From the NCBI GenBank assembly GCA_013127575.1, contig CP053418.1, positions 3,038,001-3,102,000 on the forward strand: 64,000 bases of DNA. The letters run 5' to 3'. The notes beneath the pieces were generated by a model. That model was not told where the DNA came from. It saw only the letters and a program-made list of their open reading frames with translations, and searched no databases. Shown one piece after another: positions 50,176-62,226 of the stretch (position 1 is its first letter; every line of letters starts with the position of its first letter). The DNA is from Ramlibacter terrae. Lineage in GTDB: Bacteria; Pseudomonadota; Gammaproteobacteria; Burkholderiales; Burkholderiaceae_C. Both the position numbers and the translations under genes were made by a program.

Positions 50176-51330
50176 GCCTTCATCTCCTTGAGCAGTTCGC
50201 GCGCGATGATCAGTTGCTGGACTTCGGTGGCGCCTTCGTAGATGCGCAGCGAGCGGATCTCGCGGTACAGCACTTCCACCGGATGGCCGCTGGTGACGCC
50301 GAGGCCGCCGAACATCTGCACGGCGGCGTCGATCACCTGCTGCGCGCCTTCGGTGGCGGCCATCTTGGCCATCGCGGCTTCCTTGGTCACGTTGGCGCCC
50401 TGGTCGCGCAGCCAGGCCGCGCGGTAGACGAGCAGCGCGGCGCTGTCGATGGTGGTGGCCATCTGCGCCAGCTTGGCCTGCGTCAGCTGGAAGTCGGCGA
50501 GCGTCTGGTTGAACATGCGGCGCGTGGTGGCGCGGTGCAGCGCCTCGTCGAGCGCGCGGCGCGCGAAGCCCAGCGAAGCGGCGGCCACCGAGGTGCGGAA
50601 CACATCGAGCGTGCGCATCGCCACCTTGAAGCCCTCACCGGCCGCGCCGATGCGCTGCGTCAACGGGATGCGGCAGTCCTTGAAGCGCAAGCGCGCCAGC
50701 GGATGCGGCGCGATCACGTCGATGCGCTCGGCGATCTCGAAACCGGGGGTCCCGGCATCGACGATGAAGGCCGAGATGCCGCGCGGGCCGGGCGCCTCGC
50801 CGGTGCGGCAGAACACGACGTAGAAGTCCGCGATGCCGCCGTTGGAGATCCAGGTCTTCTCGCCGCTCAGGATCACGTGGTCGCCTTCGACGTGCGCCGC
50901 GCATTGCAGATTGGCGACGTCGGACCCGGCATCCGGTTCGGACAGCGCGAAGGCGGCGATCGCTTCGCCGGCGGCGACGCGGCCGAGGTAGCGCTGCTTC
51001 TGCTCCGGCGTGCCCTGCAGGCTGATCGCGCCGGAGCCGAGGCCCTGCATCGCGAAGGCGAAGTCGGCCGGCCGTTGTGGTACGCCCGGTCTCGCGCGCC
51101 AGGCAGATCGCGCGCGTGTCGATGACGTCCTGCTCGCCGTACGAGCCGCCGACCGCGTGGCGCAGCCAGCCGCCGGCGCCGAGTTCCTTCACGAGCGTGC
51201 GGCATGCGGCGTCGACGTCCGGGCCGTGGATGTCGGCAACATGCTGGCGCGCCCAGCCGTCGAGCTCGGTCGCGAAGATGCCGTGCCGCTCTTCGAAGAA
51301 CGGCCAGTCGAGGTGCGGAAGCTCGCGCAC
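50172..51330 (-). CDS. Acyl-CoA dehydrogenase
   Basis: About 387 residues. [22 protein letters not shown] at the N-terminus; [19 protein letters not shown] and [22 protein letters not shown] (FAD/substrate loops); [27 protein letters not shown]; catalytic region [42 protein letters not shown] with the base Glu in [11 protein letters not shown] start at 51330, immediately after the enoyl-CoA hydratase stop. Two shifts close together near 51083 and 51068, both on CCTGG. Probably desaturates the reduced ring or its opened acid in the operon pathway. Confidence 0.9.
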
Positions 51331-51331
51331 C

Positions 51332-52192
51332 TCAGTTGCCCTCGAACACCGGCTTGCGCCTGGCCACGAAGGCTTCGTAGGCGCGCGTGAAGTCCTGCGT
51401 AAGCATGCAAAGCGCCCGGGCCTGCGCTTCCGACTCGATCGCCTGCTCGATGGTCATGGCCCACCCCTGGTGCAGCATGGTCTTGGTGATGCCGTTGGCG
51501 AAGGTGGGGCCGGCGACCAGGTCGCGCGCCATCGCCTGCGCCTGCTCCAGCAGCGCCTCGGGCGCGCACAGTCGGTTGAAGAAACCCCAGCGCTCGCCCT
51601 CTTCGCCGCCGAGCGAGCGGCCGGTGAACAGCAGTTCGCTGGCGCGGCCCTGCCCCACGATGCGCGGCAGCATCGCGCACGCGCCCATGTCGCAGCCGGC
51701 GAGGCCGACGCGGTTGAACAGGAAAGCCGTCTTGCTGCGCGCGGTGCCCAGCCGAAGGTCGGAGGCCATCGCGACGATCGCGCCCGCGCCGGCGCAGACG
51801 CCGTCGATGGCGGCCACGATCGGCTGCGGGCAGGCGCGCATCGCCTTGACCAGGTCGCCCGTCATGCGGGTGAACATCAGCAGCTCGGGCGCCTTCAGGC
51901 GCACCAGCGGGCCGATGATCTCGTGCACGTCGCCGCCCGAGCAGAAGTTGTCGCCGGCGCCGACCACCACCACCGCATGCACGTCGGTCGCGTATTTCAG
52001 CTGGCCGAACAGGTCGCGCAGTTCGGCGTACGAATCGAACGTCAGCGGGTTCTTGCGCTCGGGCCGGTTCAGCGTGACGGTCGCCACGCCATCGGCCACC
52101 TGCCAGAGGAAATGCTCGGCGCGGTAGCCCGCCAGTTGCCTGCGGTTGCCGGCGGCCAGCGCCGGATCGACGCGTTCAGTTGAATCGTTCAA
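51332..52192 (-). CDS. Enoyl-CoA hydratase/isomerase family protein
   Basis: Crotonase-fold enzyme, 286 residues, no frameshift. Motifs: [51 protein letters not shown] (oxyanion loop), [28 protein letters not shown] and [24 protein letters not shown]. The catalytic glutamates of classic hydratases are not both obvious, so lyase or hydrolase activity (ring opening) is possible. TTG start at 52192, overlapping the end of the monooxygenase/reductase gene by 17 bases; no ATG is available nearby. Confidence 0.88.
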   Translation of the reverse strand: MNDSTERVDPALAAGNRRQLAGYRAEHFLWQVADGVATVTLNRPERKNPLTFDSYAELRDLFGQLKYATDVHAVVVVGAGDNFCSGGDVHEIIGPLVRLKAPELLMFTRMTGDLVKAMRACPQPIVAAIDGVCAGAGAIVAMASDLRLGTARSKTAFLFNRVGLAGCDMGACAMLPRIVGQGRASELLFTGRSLGGEEGERWGFFNRLCAPEALLEQAQAMARDLVAGPTFANGITKTMLHQGWAMTIEQAIESEAQARALCMLTQDFTRAYEAFVARRKPVFEGN

Positions 52193-54499
52193 CGGGAGTC
52201 TCCTGTACTTGGGCTTTTTCGCGCTCGAGGTTGCGTTCCAGCTGGTTCTTGCCGGAAAGGTACTGCTTCGGCCACGCCACGTCGTGGTAGCCGATCTTCG
52301 CCGCTTCCAGCAGCGCCCACGCGGGGTTCGCCAGGTGCGGCCGCGCCACGGCGCACAGGTCGGCGCGCCCCGCGGCGATGATGCTGTTGACGTGGTCGGC
52401 TTCCGAGATCGCACCGACGGCCATCGTGGCGATGCCGGCCTCGTTGCGCACGCGGTCGGCGAAAGGCGTCTGGTACATGCGGCCGTAGACCGGCTTCTGC
52501 TTCTTGCTGACTGGCCCGAAGAGCAATCGACCGGTCGCAGCCCGCCGTCTTGAACGCGCGTGCGATCTCCACTGCGTCGTCGGGCGTGATGCCGCCTTCG
52601 ACCCAGTCGTGGGCCGAGATCCGCACCGACATCGGCCGGTCCGCGGGCCACACCGCACGCATGGCGCGGAACACCTCCAGCGGATAGCGCAGCCGGTTTT
52701 CCAGCGAGCCGCCGTAGTCGTCGGTGCGCTTGTTGGTCAGCGGCGAAATGAAGGTGGAGAGCAGGTAGCCGTGCGCGCAGTGCAGCTCGAGCCAGTCGAA
52801 GCCCGCTTCGGCGGCGTAGCGCGTGCTGCGCACGAAGTCGTCGAGCACGCGGTCCATGTCTTCGCGCGTCATCGCGCGCGCCCAGTCGCTGATGCCGTCC
52901 GGTATTGCTGCGGCGACGCCGAGAGCAAGGGCCAGTTGCCGGATTCCAGCGGCTGGTCTTCGCCTTCCCACGGCACGCGCGTCGAGCCCTTGGGACCGGC
53001 GTGCCCGAGCTGCAGCGCGATCTTCGCGTCGGTGGTGCCGTGGACGAAGTCGACGATGCGCTTCCAGCCGTCGCGCTGCGCCTCGTTCCACAAGCCCGGG
53101 CAGCCGGGCGTGATGCGCGCATCGGCGCTGGGACAGGTCATCTCCGCCACCACCAACCCGGCGCCGCCCATGGCGCGCGCGCCGGGTGGACCGGTGGAAA
53201 TCGGCGGGCTGGCCGTCGACGCAGGAGTACTGCGCCATCGGCGAGACGACCACACGGTTCTTCAACGTCACGCCGCGCAGCGTGAAGGGCGTGAACATCG
53301 GCGGGATGGCCTGCTGCTGCGGGCTCCGGTGGGCGCCCGAGCGCTCCGCGATCCAGTCCTCGTACAGCTCCACGTACTGCTTGTCGCGGATGCGCAGGTT
53401 CTCGTGGCTGATGCGCTGGCTGCGCGTGAGCAGCGAGTACGCGAACTGCTCGGGCGGCAGGTTGACGTAGCGCCGCACGTTCTCGAACCACTCGGTGGAG
53501 TTGCGCGCGGCGTTCTGGATCTTCAGCACCTCGACGCTGCGGACCGCTTCGTACTCGCCGAGCGCCTGCGTCAGGTCGCCCGGCGTGCGGCCTATGCAGC
53601 GCGCCAGTTCGATCGCGTCCTCCGGGGCCAGCTTGGTGCCCGAACCGATGGAGAAGTGCGCCGTGTGCGCGGCGTCGCCCATCAGCACCACAGGCGCGCG
53701 GCCGTTGTGGTGGACCCAGGTCTTGCACACCACGCGCGGAAAGCGGATCCACTGCGCCGAGCCGCGCAGGTGCGAAGCGTTCGACATCAGCGGATTGCCG
53801 TCCGGTGCTTGGCGAACAGCTTCTCGCAGAAGGCGATGGACTCTTCCTTCTCCATCTTGTCGATGCCGGCGGCCAGCCAGACCTCTTCCGGCGCCTCGAC
53901 GATGAAGGTGGAGGTCTCGCTGTCGAACTGGTAGGCATGGGCCGGAACCAGCCGGCGGGCGTCTCTTCGAAGGCGAAGGTGAAGGCCTCGAACTTCTTGT
54001 GCGTGCCGAGCCAGACGAAGCGGCACTTGCGCAGGTCGATGTCGGGCTGGTAGGTGGACGCGTACTTGGTGCGGATGCGGCTGTTGAGGCCGTCGCTGGC
54101 GATGATCAGGTCGGCGTCGGGATAGTCCTGGTCGCCCTGCGCGTCGGTCTCGAAGACCAGCTCGACCCCGAGCTCCTCGCAGCGGCGCTGCAGGATGTTG
54201 AGCAGGCGCTTGCGGCCGATGCCGATGAAGCCGTGCCCGCCCGAGCGGAACTTGTGGCCCCGGATGTTGACCTCGATGTCGTCCCAGTGGTTGAAGGCCG
54301 CCGGGACCTCGGCCGCGCTCTCGGGGTCGGCGACCTGCAGGTTGCCGAGCGTCTGGTCGGAGAACACCACGCCCCAGCCGAAGGTGTCGTAGGGCTTGTT
54401 GCGCTCCACGACCCGCACGCGGTGCGACGGGTCCTGCTTCTTCATGAGCAACGCGAAGTACAGGCCGGCGGGCCCGCCGCCGATGCAGACGATGTTCAT
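52176..54499 (-). CDS. Bifunctional aryl-CoA monooxygenase/reductase (2-aminobenzoyl-CoA or salicylyl-CoA type)
   Basis: Two-domain flavoprotein of ~777 residues. N-terminal FAD monooxygenase (residues ~1-385): [70 protein letters not shown] (GD motif). C-terminal old-yellow-enzyme domain (~400-770): [90 protein letters not shown]. This fusion is known from 2-aminobenzoyl-CoA monooxygenase/reductase and salicylyl-CoA 5-hydroxylase. Eight CCWGG shifts, including 53951, 53807, 53193, 53180, 52906 and 52525. First gene of its operon. RidA downstream favours aminobenzoyl-CoA; no CoA ligase is in the window. Confidence 0.9.
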
Positions 54500-54566
54500 G
54501 GTTGCTCCAAGCCTAGATAATTTAAGTTTAAAGCATTTGGGCGAATGCGGCAAAGCCCCTGAGCCT
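54500..54566 (-). promoter_or_regulatory. Promoter/operator region of the aryl-CoA operon
   Basis: A+T-rich island with the near-palindrome AATTTAAGTTTAAA (about 54518-54531, plus strand) in otherwise G+C-rich DNA, 20-30 bases before the monooxygenase start. Operons of this type are often controlled by MarR-type regulators that bind such A+T-rich inverted repeats; the regulator gene is not in the window. Confidence 0.45.
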
Positions 54567-54647
54567 TGTCATCCCGGGCTTGACCCGGGATCCGGACGGA
54601 GGTGCATCGAGCGCCGCATGGATTGCGGGTCAAGCCCGCAATGACAG
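54567..54647. repeat. Dispersed intergenic inverted repeat, copy 5
   Basis: GTCATCCCGGGCTTGACCCGGGAT, a ~25-base spacer, then CATGGATTGCGGGTCAAGCCCGCAAT and GACA. The two palindromes are in the opposite order from copies 1 and 4. It lies between the dusA stop and the start region of the aryl-CoA operon. Confidence 0.8.
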
Positions 54648-54654
54648 GGTTCTT

Positions 54655-55635
<981 letters not shown>

Positions 55636-55639
<4 letters not shown>

Positions 55640-56034
55640 TCCCCCGATTGTGCCCGCCCCGCCCCGACGCTCACCGGCTCCCCGTTGAGCCACGCCACCG
55701 CCTCAGCCTCGTCGTCGAAGACGCAGACGTTCGCGCCGCTGCGCTGCGCCACCCGCTCGCTCACGCGGGTGACGCGCTCCGGCGGCACCACCGACGCGAT
55801 GCGCGCCATGTGCGCGAGGCTGCACGCGGCCGCCTCCCCGATGCGCGCCTGTTCGCCGCGCGTGAACTGCGTGGCGACTTCCCGCAGGTCCACCAGCACG
55901 CTGTCGCGCGGCCAGTCGCCGCTTTCCGGGCCGAGCACGTGCACCAGCGCCAAGAGCTGGTCGAGCGTGGGCTGGCCCGTGACGGTCACGCGCATCCACG
56001 TCTTCTGGTCGGCAACGGCTACATCGAAGCTCAT
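55636..56034 (-). CDS. SpoIIAA/STAS-like protein of unknown function
   Basis: 132 residues, no frameshift. Segments [81 protein letters not shown] fit the SpoIIAA-like STAS fold (single beta-alpha domain with a DLRxV strand). No catalytic residues or signal peptide. Coupled to dusA by a four-base overlap. The biological role is not predictable. Confidence 0.6.
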
Positions 56035-56274
56035 GCCCGATGAATTTGCCACAGCGCATTGCGCGTGCACGCACGCGGGCCGCGTCATCGCCGAGCACGG
56101 GCACTATTGCCCGGTAACTTTTGGCGGACACGGCGGCTCTTGCAATCGGATACGCGGAATCGCGCGAAATGCACGGCGTGCGGGACCTTCCTACCCCCGC
56201 CGGTGCGGGCGACTACACGCCAGCACGGCCGTGTGCGCTCGAATGTCGGCAGACCCCTAACGAAAGGAGCTGGC

Positions 56275-56682
56275 ATGAAGCCATTTCACCTCGACCCGGA
56301 AATGAAGACCGCGATGCGCGGCGTGTTCTACCCCACCGGCTACATGGTGCTGATGTTCCCGGGCGAGCAGCAGGCGCGCGACGCCGGCAAGCTGCTGGCC
56401 GACGGCGGCATCGCGGAAGACGCGGTCGCGCTGATCACGCCGGAAGACTTCCGGCGCCAGATCGTGGGGGCGACCGGCGACGACGACATGCTGCCCTCCG
56501 CCGGCACCGAAGGCGACACCGTGCGGCGCTTCACCGAGCTGGCCGCCGAGGGCCACCACGGCCTGATCATCCACGCGCCGTCGTCCGACGAATCGGACCG
56601 CGTGATGGCGCTGCTGAAGGACTGCCCGATCTCGTACGGCCAGAAGTACCGCCGCCTCGTGATCGAGGACATCGTCGAATAA
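56275..56682 (+). CDS. Conserved hypothetical protein, 135 residues
   Basis: No family recognised with confidence. Starts MKPFHLDPEMKTAMRGVFYPTGYMVLMFPGEQQARDAGKLLADGGI, acidic, no signal peptide or membrane segment, ends YGQKYRRLVIEDIVE. The layout (a short alpha/beta domain with ALITPEDFRRQIVGATGD) resembles small cytoplasmic stress or granule-associated proteins, but this is weak. Start strongly supported by AAGGAG at -10. Stands alone between dusA and phaB, followed at once by a strong bidirectional terminator. Confidence 0.8.
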   Translation: MKPFHLDPEMKTAMRGVFYPTGYMVLMFPGEQQARDAGKLLADGGIAEDAVALITPEDFRRQIVGATGDDDMLPSAGTEGDTVRRFTELAAEGHHGLIIHAPSSDESDRVMALLKDCPISYGQKYRRLVIEDIVE

Positions 56683-56697
56683 GCGAACGCCCACGAA

Positions 56698-56721
56698 AAA
56701 GGCCCGCCATGGCGGGCCTTT
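56698..56721. terminator. Bidirectional intrinsic terminator
   Basis: AAAGGCCCGCCATGGCGGGCCTTT: a perfect hairpin (eight-base G+C stem GGCCCGCC/GGCGGGCC, two-base loop) flanked by an A run on one side and a T run on the other, so it works in both directions. It lies between the convergent 135-residue gene and phaB. Confidence 0.9.
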
Positions 56722-56743
56722 CGGCGTGTGCACCCGGGGGCGT

Positions 56744-57484
56744 TCAGCCCATGTGCATGCCGCCGTTCACCGAGAAGTCGGCGCCGGTGGAGTAGCCGCT
56801 TTCGTCCGAAGCGATCCACGCGATGATCGACGCGATCTCGCTCGGCTCGCCCAGGCGCTTGACGGGGATGGTGCCGACGATCTTGTCCAGCACGTCCTGG
56901 CGCACCGCTTTGACCATGTCGGTGCCGATGTAGCCCGGGCTCACAGTGTTGACCGTCACTCCCTTGCTGGCCAGTTCCTGCGCCAGCGCCATCGTGAAGC
57001 CGTGCATGCCGGCCTTGGCCGCCGAGTAGTTCGTCTGGCCCGCTCGGCCCTTCTCGCCGTTGACCGACGAGATGTTGATGATGCGGCCCCAGCCCTTTTC
57101 GACCATGTCGCCCACCACCTGCTTGGTGACATTGAACATGGAGTTGAGGTTGGTCTCGATCACCGCGTCCCAGTCCTCGCGGGTCATCTTCAGGAACATG
57201 CGGTCGCGCGTGATGCCGGCGTTGTTCACCAGGACGTCGATGCTGCCGTGCTGCGCCTTGGCCTTGCTGAAGGCCTCGACGGTCGACTCCCAGCTGCCGA
57301 CGTTGCCCACCGAAGCGTGGAACGTGTAGCCCTGCGTCTTCTGCTCGCCCAGCCACTTGTCGAAGTCACGCGTCGGCCCGCAGCCGGCGATGACGGTGAA
57401 GCCTTCCTTGTGCAGGCGCTGGCAGATGGCGGTGCCGATGCCACCCATGCCACCCGTCACGTAAGCTACTTTTCCCTTGGCCAT
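56744..57484 (-). CDS. phaB: Acetoacetyl-CoA reductase (NADPH)
   Basis: Short-chain dehydrogenase making (R)-3-hydroxybutyryl-CoA for PHB. 246 residues, no frameshift: [19 protein letters not shown] (Rossmann loop), [15 protein letters not shown], the catalytic ISSVNG...YSAAK triad (Ser, Tyr, Lys) and the typical ending [16 protein letters not shown]. Start ATG 57484 with AAGGAA upstream. Last gene of phaC-phaA-phaB, 41 bases after phaA. Confidence 0.95.
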   Translation of the reverse strand: MAKGKVAYVTGGMGGIGTAICQRLHKEGFTVIAGCGPTRDFDKWLGEQKTQGYTFHASVGNVGSWESTVEAFSKAKAQHGSIDVLVNNAGITRDRMFLKMTREDWDAVIETNLNSMFNVTKQVVGDMVEKGWGRIINISSVNGEKGRAGQTNYSAAKAGMHGFTMALAQELASKGVTVNTVSPGYIGTDMVKAVRQDVLDKIVGTIPVKRLGEPSEIASIIAWIASDESGYSTGADFSVNGGMHMG

Positions 57485-57525
57485 GTTCGTTCCTTGTCTC
57501 GTTGCGTCCGGTCGATTCTGCGCGC

Positions 57526-58704
<1,179 letters not shown>

Positions 58705-58751
58705 GATTGCTCCTTTTACGCTGCTACTGGGTCCCCGCCTGCGCGGGGATG

Positions 58752-58788
58752 AAAGCCTGCGGGCCGCGTGCGGCCCTTCAGGCTTTCA
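58752..58788. terminator. Long hairpin overlapping the phaC stop
   Basis: GAAAGCCTG...CAGGCTTTC outer arms (58752-58760 with 58780-58788) and a perfect inner GGGCCGC/GCGGCCC stem (58762-58768 with 58771-58777). The phaC stop codon lies in the right arm. A second hairpin, CCCCGCCTGCGCGGGG, follows at about 58733-58749. No T run, so it may attenuate read-through into phaA or stabilise the phaC mRNA end more than terminate fully. Confidence 0.6.
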
Positions 58789-60463
58789 CTTTGACGTACC
58801 GTCCTGGTGCGGGCTCGATCGCCTTGTACTTCGTGCCCTTGCCATAAGCCTTGGGCGCAGCAATTTGCTTGCCCGCGTGGCCCTTCAGCCAGGCGGCCCA
58901 GTCGGGCCACCAGCTTCCGGGATGCTCCTTCGCGCCTTCGAGCCGGGCCTGCTGGGTCGCGGGGAGCTTGTCGTTGGTCCAGTAGGACCGCTTGCTTGTT
59001 CTTGGCCGGCGGATTGATGACCCCGGCGATGTGGCCGGACGCGCCCATCACGAAGCGCTTCTTGCCCGGCAGGTGCTTCACGGAAGCATACGCGCCGGCG
59101 ATCGGCACGATGTGGTCCTCGCGCGAGCCGTAGATGTAGACGGGGATGTCGACTGGCCCAGTCCACCTTCTCGCCGAGCACCGTGCACTTGCCCGGTTTG
59201 ACGAGGTTGTTCTCGAGGTAGGTGTTGCGCAGGTACCAGGCGTACATGGGCCCCGGCAGGTTGGTCGAGTCGCTGTTCCAGTACAGCAGGTCGAAGGGCG
59301 GCGGCGTCTCGCCCTTGAGGTAGTTGCCCACCACGTAGTTCCAGACCAGGTCGTTCGGGCGCAGGAAGCTGAAGGTGGAGGCCAGCTCCTGCCCCTTCAG
59401 CAGGCCGCGCTGCCCGAGCTGCATCTCCTTGAACTGTACGAACGCGTCGTCGATGAACAGGTCGAGCACGCCGGTGTCGCTGAAATCCGGGAAGGTGGTC
59501 AGCAGCGTGGCCGATGCCACCGGCTTCTCGCCGCGCGCGGCCAGCACGGCCAGCGCCGTGCCCAGGATGGTGCCGCCGACGCAGAAGCCCAGCGCGTTGA
59601 TCTGCTTCGCGCCCGCGATCTCCTGCACCACCGACACGGCCTTCAGCGCGCCTTCGCCGATGTAGTCGTCCCGGTCTTGTCTTCCATCGACGCATCGGGA
59701 TTGCGCCAGCTCACCACGAAGGTGCGGTGGCCCTGCTCGACGAGGTAGCGGATCAGCGAGTTCTCGGGCTGCAGGTCGAGGATGTAGAACTTGTTGATGC
59801 AGGGCGGCACGACGAGGAACGGCCGCTCGTGGACCTGCTTCGTGAGCGGCTTGTATTCGATCAGCTGGAACAGGTCGTTCTCGAACACGACCGCGCCCTC
59901 GGTGGTGCCGACGTTGCGGCCCACTTCGAAAGCGCTCTCGTCGGTCATCGAAACGTGGCCTTGCCGCAGGTCGGCCAGCAGGTTCTGCATGCCGCGGGCG
60001 ATGCTCTCGCCCCGGGTCTCGATCGCCTTCTGCTGCGCTTCGGCGTTCAGCGCCAGGAAGTTGCTGGGCGCCGAGGCGGCCATCCACTGTTCGACGGCGA
60101 AGCGCAGGCGGCCGCGGACCTTCTCGTCGGCTTCGACCGCATCGGCCAGGCCGAGGAGCGTGCGCGCGTTCAGCAGGTAGACGGCGGCGGAGAAAGCGGC
60201 CACCGGGTTGCGCGCCAGGCTTCGGCGGCGAAGCGCTTGTCCTTGGGCGGCTGCAGGCCCCGGTTCCAGAGCTCGGACGCTTCGCGCATGTAGGCTTGCT
60301 GCAGCGCGCCGAGCTTTTCAGGGGAGAAGGAGAGCTTGGGCATGGCGCCGGCGCCGGCGCCGGTCGCGGCCTGCTGCATGGATTCCATCGCCTTCGTCCA
60401 CTGCTGGCCGACATCGTGCTGGAACTGCTGGGCCTGCGCGGCCCAGTTGGCGTCAGAATTCAT
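58779..60463 (-). CDS. phaC: Class I polyhydroxyalkanoate synthase
   Basis: Polymerises (R)-3-hydroxybutyryl-CoA at the granule surface. About 561 residues: N-terminal helical region (ANWAAQAQQFQHDVGQQW), VPPCINKFYILDLQPENSLIRYLVEQGHRTFVVSWRNPD, the cysteine nucleophile box GFCVGGTILGTALA, DWASVDIPVYIYGSREDHIVP (catalytic Asp) and FVMGASGHIAGVINPPAKNKR (catalytic His). Shifts near 60222, 59675 and 59153, plus a four-base CAAG duplication near 58991. Start ATG 60463 with GGAGA. A 17-base palindrome lies 49 bases upstream. First gene of the leftward PHB operon. Confidence 0.94.
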
Positions 60464-60511
60464 GCTTGTCTCCGGATTGCTCGTCGCTCGGGCCGCAGTA
60501 TCCCACCAACA

Positions 60512-60528
60512 ATGTTGCACTGCAACAT
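60512..60528. promoter_or_regulatory. Palindromic operator upstream of phaC
   Basis: ATGTTGCACTGCAACAT is a perfect 8-1-8 inverted repeat between phaC and a divergent small gene. Its core is identical to the palindrome before phaZ (5015-5025). Leading candidate is a PhaR-type repressor that responds to PHB; binding is inferred, not shown. Confidence 0.7.
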
Positions 60529-60534
60529 ATAGAT

Positions 60535-60828
60535 TCTGGAAGCCGCCGCTCGACCGTCTTCATCGTTGCCATCGGCTGGCTCTACGTCGCGCTGATGATG
60601 GCCGTCGCCGAGGCGGACCACAGCCGCGGCTCCGTGCTCGGCGCCATCATCACCTTTGTACTCTACGGGGTGGGTCCCGTGGCGCTGTTGATCTACCTCA
60701 TGGGGAGGCCCGCGCGACGAGCGGCGCGGCAGGCGCGCGAAGCAGCGGCCCGCGCCGCCTCAGGCGAGCCAGGCAGCGGCGGCCGGGCGCCCGCTGACGC
60801 GGTCCCGCCGGTGCGAGAAGAACCGTGA
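60535..60828 (+). CDS. Small two-helix membrane protein
   Basis: About 95 residues. Two hydrophobic segments, VFIVAIGWLYVALMMAVAEA and GAIITFVLYGVGPVALLIYLMG, then a basic/Ala-rich cytoplasmic tail (RPARRAARQAREAAARAASG). No family name is warranted. The start is uncertain: no ATG, GTG or TTG is well placed, and the true start may be hidden by an indel just upstream. Divergent from phaC and sharing its palindrome; the tail overlaps the convergent yfiH-type gene by 69 bases. Confidence 0.6.
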   Translation, partial: SGSRRSTVFIVAIGWLYVALMMAVAEADHSRGSVLGAIITFVLYGVGPVALLIYLMGRPARRAARQAREAAARAASGEPGSGGRAPADAVPPVREEP

Positions 60829-61534
60829 AGCGGCGCTGACGGTGCACCAACCGGCGCTGCCGTCGTTGCCATGGATCGCGGTGATGCCCAGCGCCTGCAG
60901 GCGCCTGCGCGCCAGCGCCGGCAGGTTGGCCGGGGAACTTGCCCCCGGCCGTGCGCACGGAAGCACCCGGCGGCTTCCGGGTCGCGCTGCAGGAAGCCTC
61001 GCGCACCTCCGGCCCCACCTCGAACGCATCGGGTCCGATGCACGGCCCGAGCCACGCGACCATGCCTTGGGCGGCCTGCCAGCGGTCGCTGCCGAGCTGC
61101 GGCAGCATCTCGCGCCACAGCGCTTCGAGCACGCCCTGCCCGTGCTCGCCGGCGAGCCCGCGCCAGCCGCAGTGCGCCGCGCCGACGACCCGGCCGCGCC
61201 CGTCCGCCAGCAGCACCGGCAGGCAGTCGGCCACCATGATCGTGCACGCCACGCCGCCTTCGGTGGTCCAGCAGGCATCCGCTTCGATGCCGTCCGGCGT
61301 CGCGAGCGTGAGGCGCGCGACGCCGCTGCCGTGCACCTGCTTCATGAACACCGGGCGGGCGCCGAGCCCTTGCGCGAACCGCTCGCGGTTGGCGGCGACC
61401 GCGGCGGGATCGTCACCCACGTGGTCACCCGGGTTCAGGCTGTCATAGGGCGAGGCCGACACGCCGCCGGCGCGCGTGCTGCAGGCGGCGCGCACCCGCC
61501 CGGGCGCCGGCCATGCGGGCGCGAGCAGTTCCAC
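60760..61534 (-). CDS. YfiH-type multicopper polyphenol oxidase (laccase domain; PgeF family)
   Basis: About 258 residues. STRAGGVSASPYDSLNPGDHVGDDPAAVAANRERF, FMKQVHGSGVARL, TIMVADCLPVLLAD (metal-site Cys), VVGAAHCGWRGLAGEHG (His/Cys), WLGPCIGPDAFEVGPEV. Members edit peptidoglycan precursor errors (PgeF) and release purine-nucleoside bases. Shifts near 61000 (GGCC, not a CCWGG site) and 60945. GTG start at 61534 touches the upstream GST stop, so the two are co-translated. Confidence 0.9.
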
Positions 61535-62175
61535 TCAGGCCTCGTTGTCGGGGCAGGCGGACGGCTGCGCGCGCTGGAAGGCGGGCAGCTCCATGCAGCT
61601 TTCGAACGCCGCCATGGTGCGCGGCATGGCGCTGAAATCGACGTTGAAGCGCTTGCCGTTGAAGATCTGCGGCACGAGGCAGCAGTCGGCCAGCGTGGGC
61701 GTGTTGCCGAAGCAGAAGTTGCCCTGCGGCAGGCGCGCGAGTTCGCGTTCGAAGGATTCGAGCCCCACCGTGACCCAGTGGCGGTACCACGCGTTCTTGG
61801 CTTCCTCGTCCACCTTCAGTTCGCGCACCGGTACTTCAGCACGCGCAGGTTGTTCAGCGGGTGGATGTCGCACGAGATCAGTTGCGCCAGCGCGCGCACC
61901 TGCGCGCGGCCGATCGCGTCGCCGGGGAGCAGCGCCGGCTGGGGATGTTGCTCGTCGAGGTATTCGATGATCGCCATCGACTGCCCGAGCAGCTCGCCCT
62001 CGTCGGTCTCCAGCGTCGGGACCATGCCGCTCGGGGAGATCGCGGCATACGCCTCCTGCCTGTGCTCGCCCTTCACCGGGTGCACCGGCAGGTACTCGTA
62101 CGTGAGGCCCTTGAGTTCCAGCGCGATGCGCACGCGGAACGACGCCGAGGAGCGGAAGTAGTTGTGCAGCTTCAT
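61535..62175 (-). CDS. maiA: Maleylacetoacetate isomerase (zeta-class glutathione transferase)
   Basis: Isomerises maleylacetoacetate to fumarylacetoacetate in tyrosine or gentisate breakdown, glutathione-dependent. About 214 residues: MKLHNYFRSSASFRVRIALELKGLTYEYLPVH (SSx-S-RVRIAL zeta-class signature), PSGMVPTLETDEGELLGQSMAIIEYLDEQHP, ISCDIHPLNNLRVL and PTLADCCLVPQIFNGKRF. One shift near 61829 (CCTGG read as CCGG). Start 62175 is clear. No hmgA or fahA is adjacent. Other zeta-class GSTs are possible, so the name is probable and not certain. Confidence 0.88.
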
Positions 62176-62226
62176 GCTGCAAGGATAACGCCGGCTGGCT
62201 ACACTGCGGCCGAACAGGAGACACGC

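Noticed and set aside
54500..54654. Short open frames across the dispersed repeat
   Set aside because: Translations ([13 protein letters not shown]) are the known by-product of these palindromic repeats and have no ribosome site.
58885..60414. Separate short open frames within phaC as independent genes
   Set aside because: They are pieces of one PhaC protein joined by repairing the shifts near 59675, 59153 and 58991.
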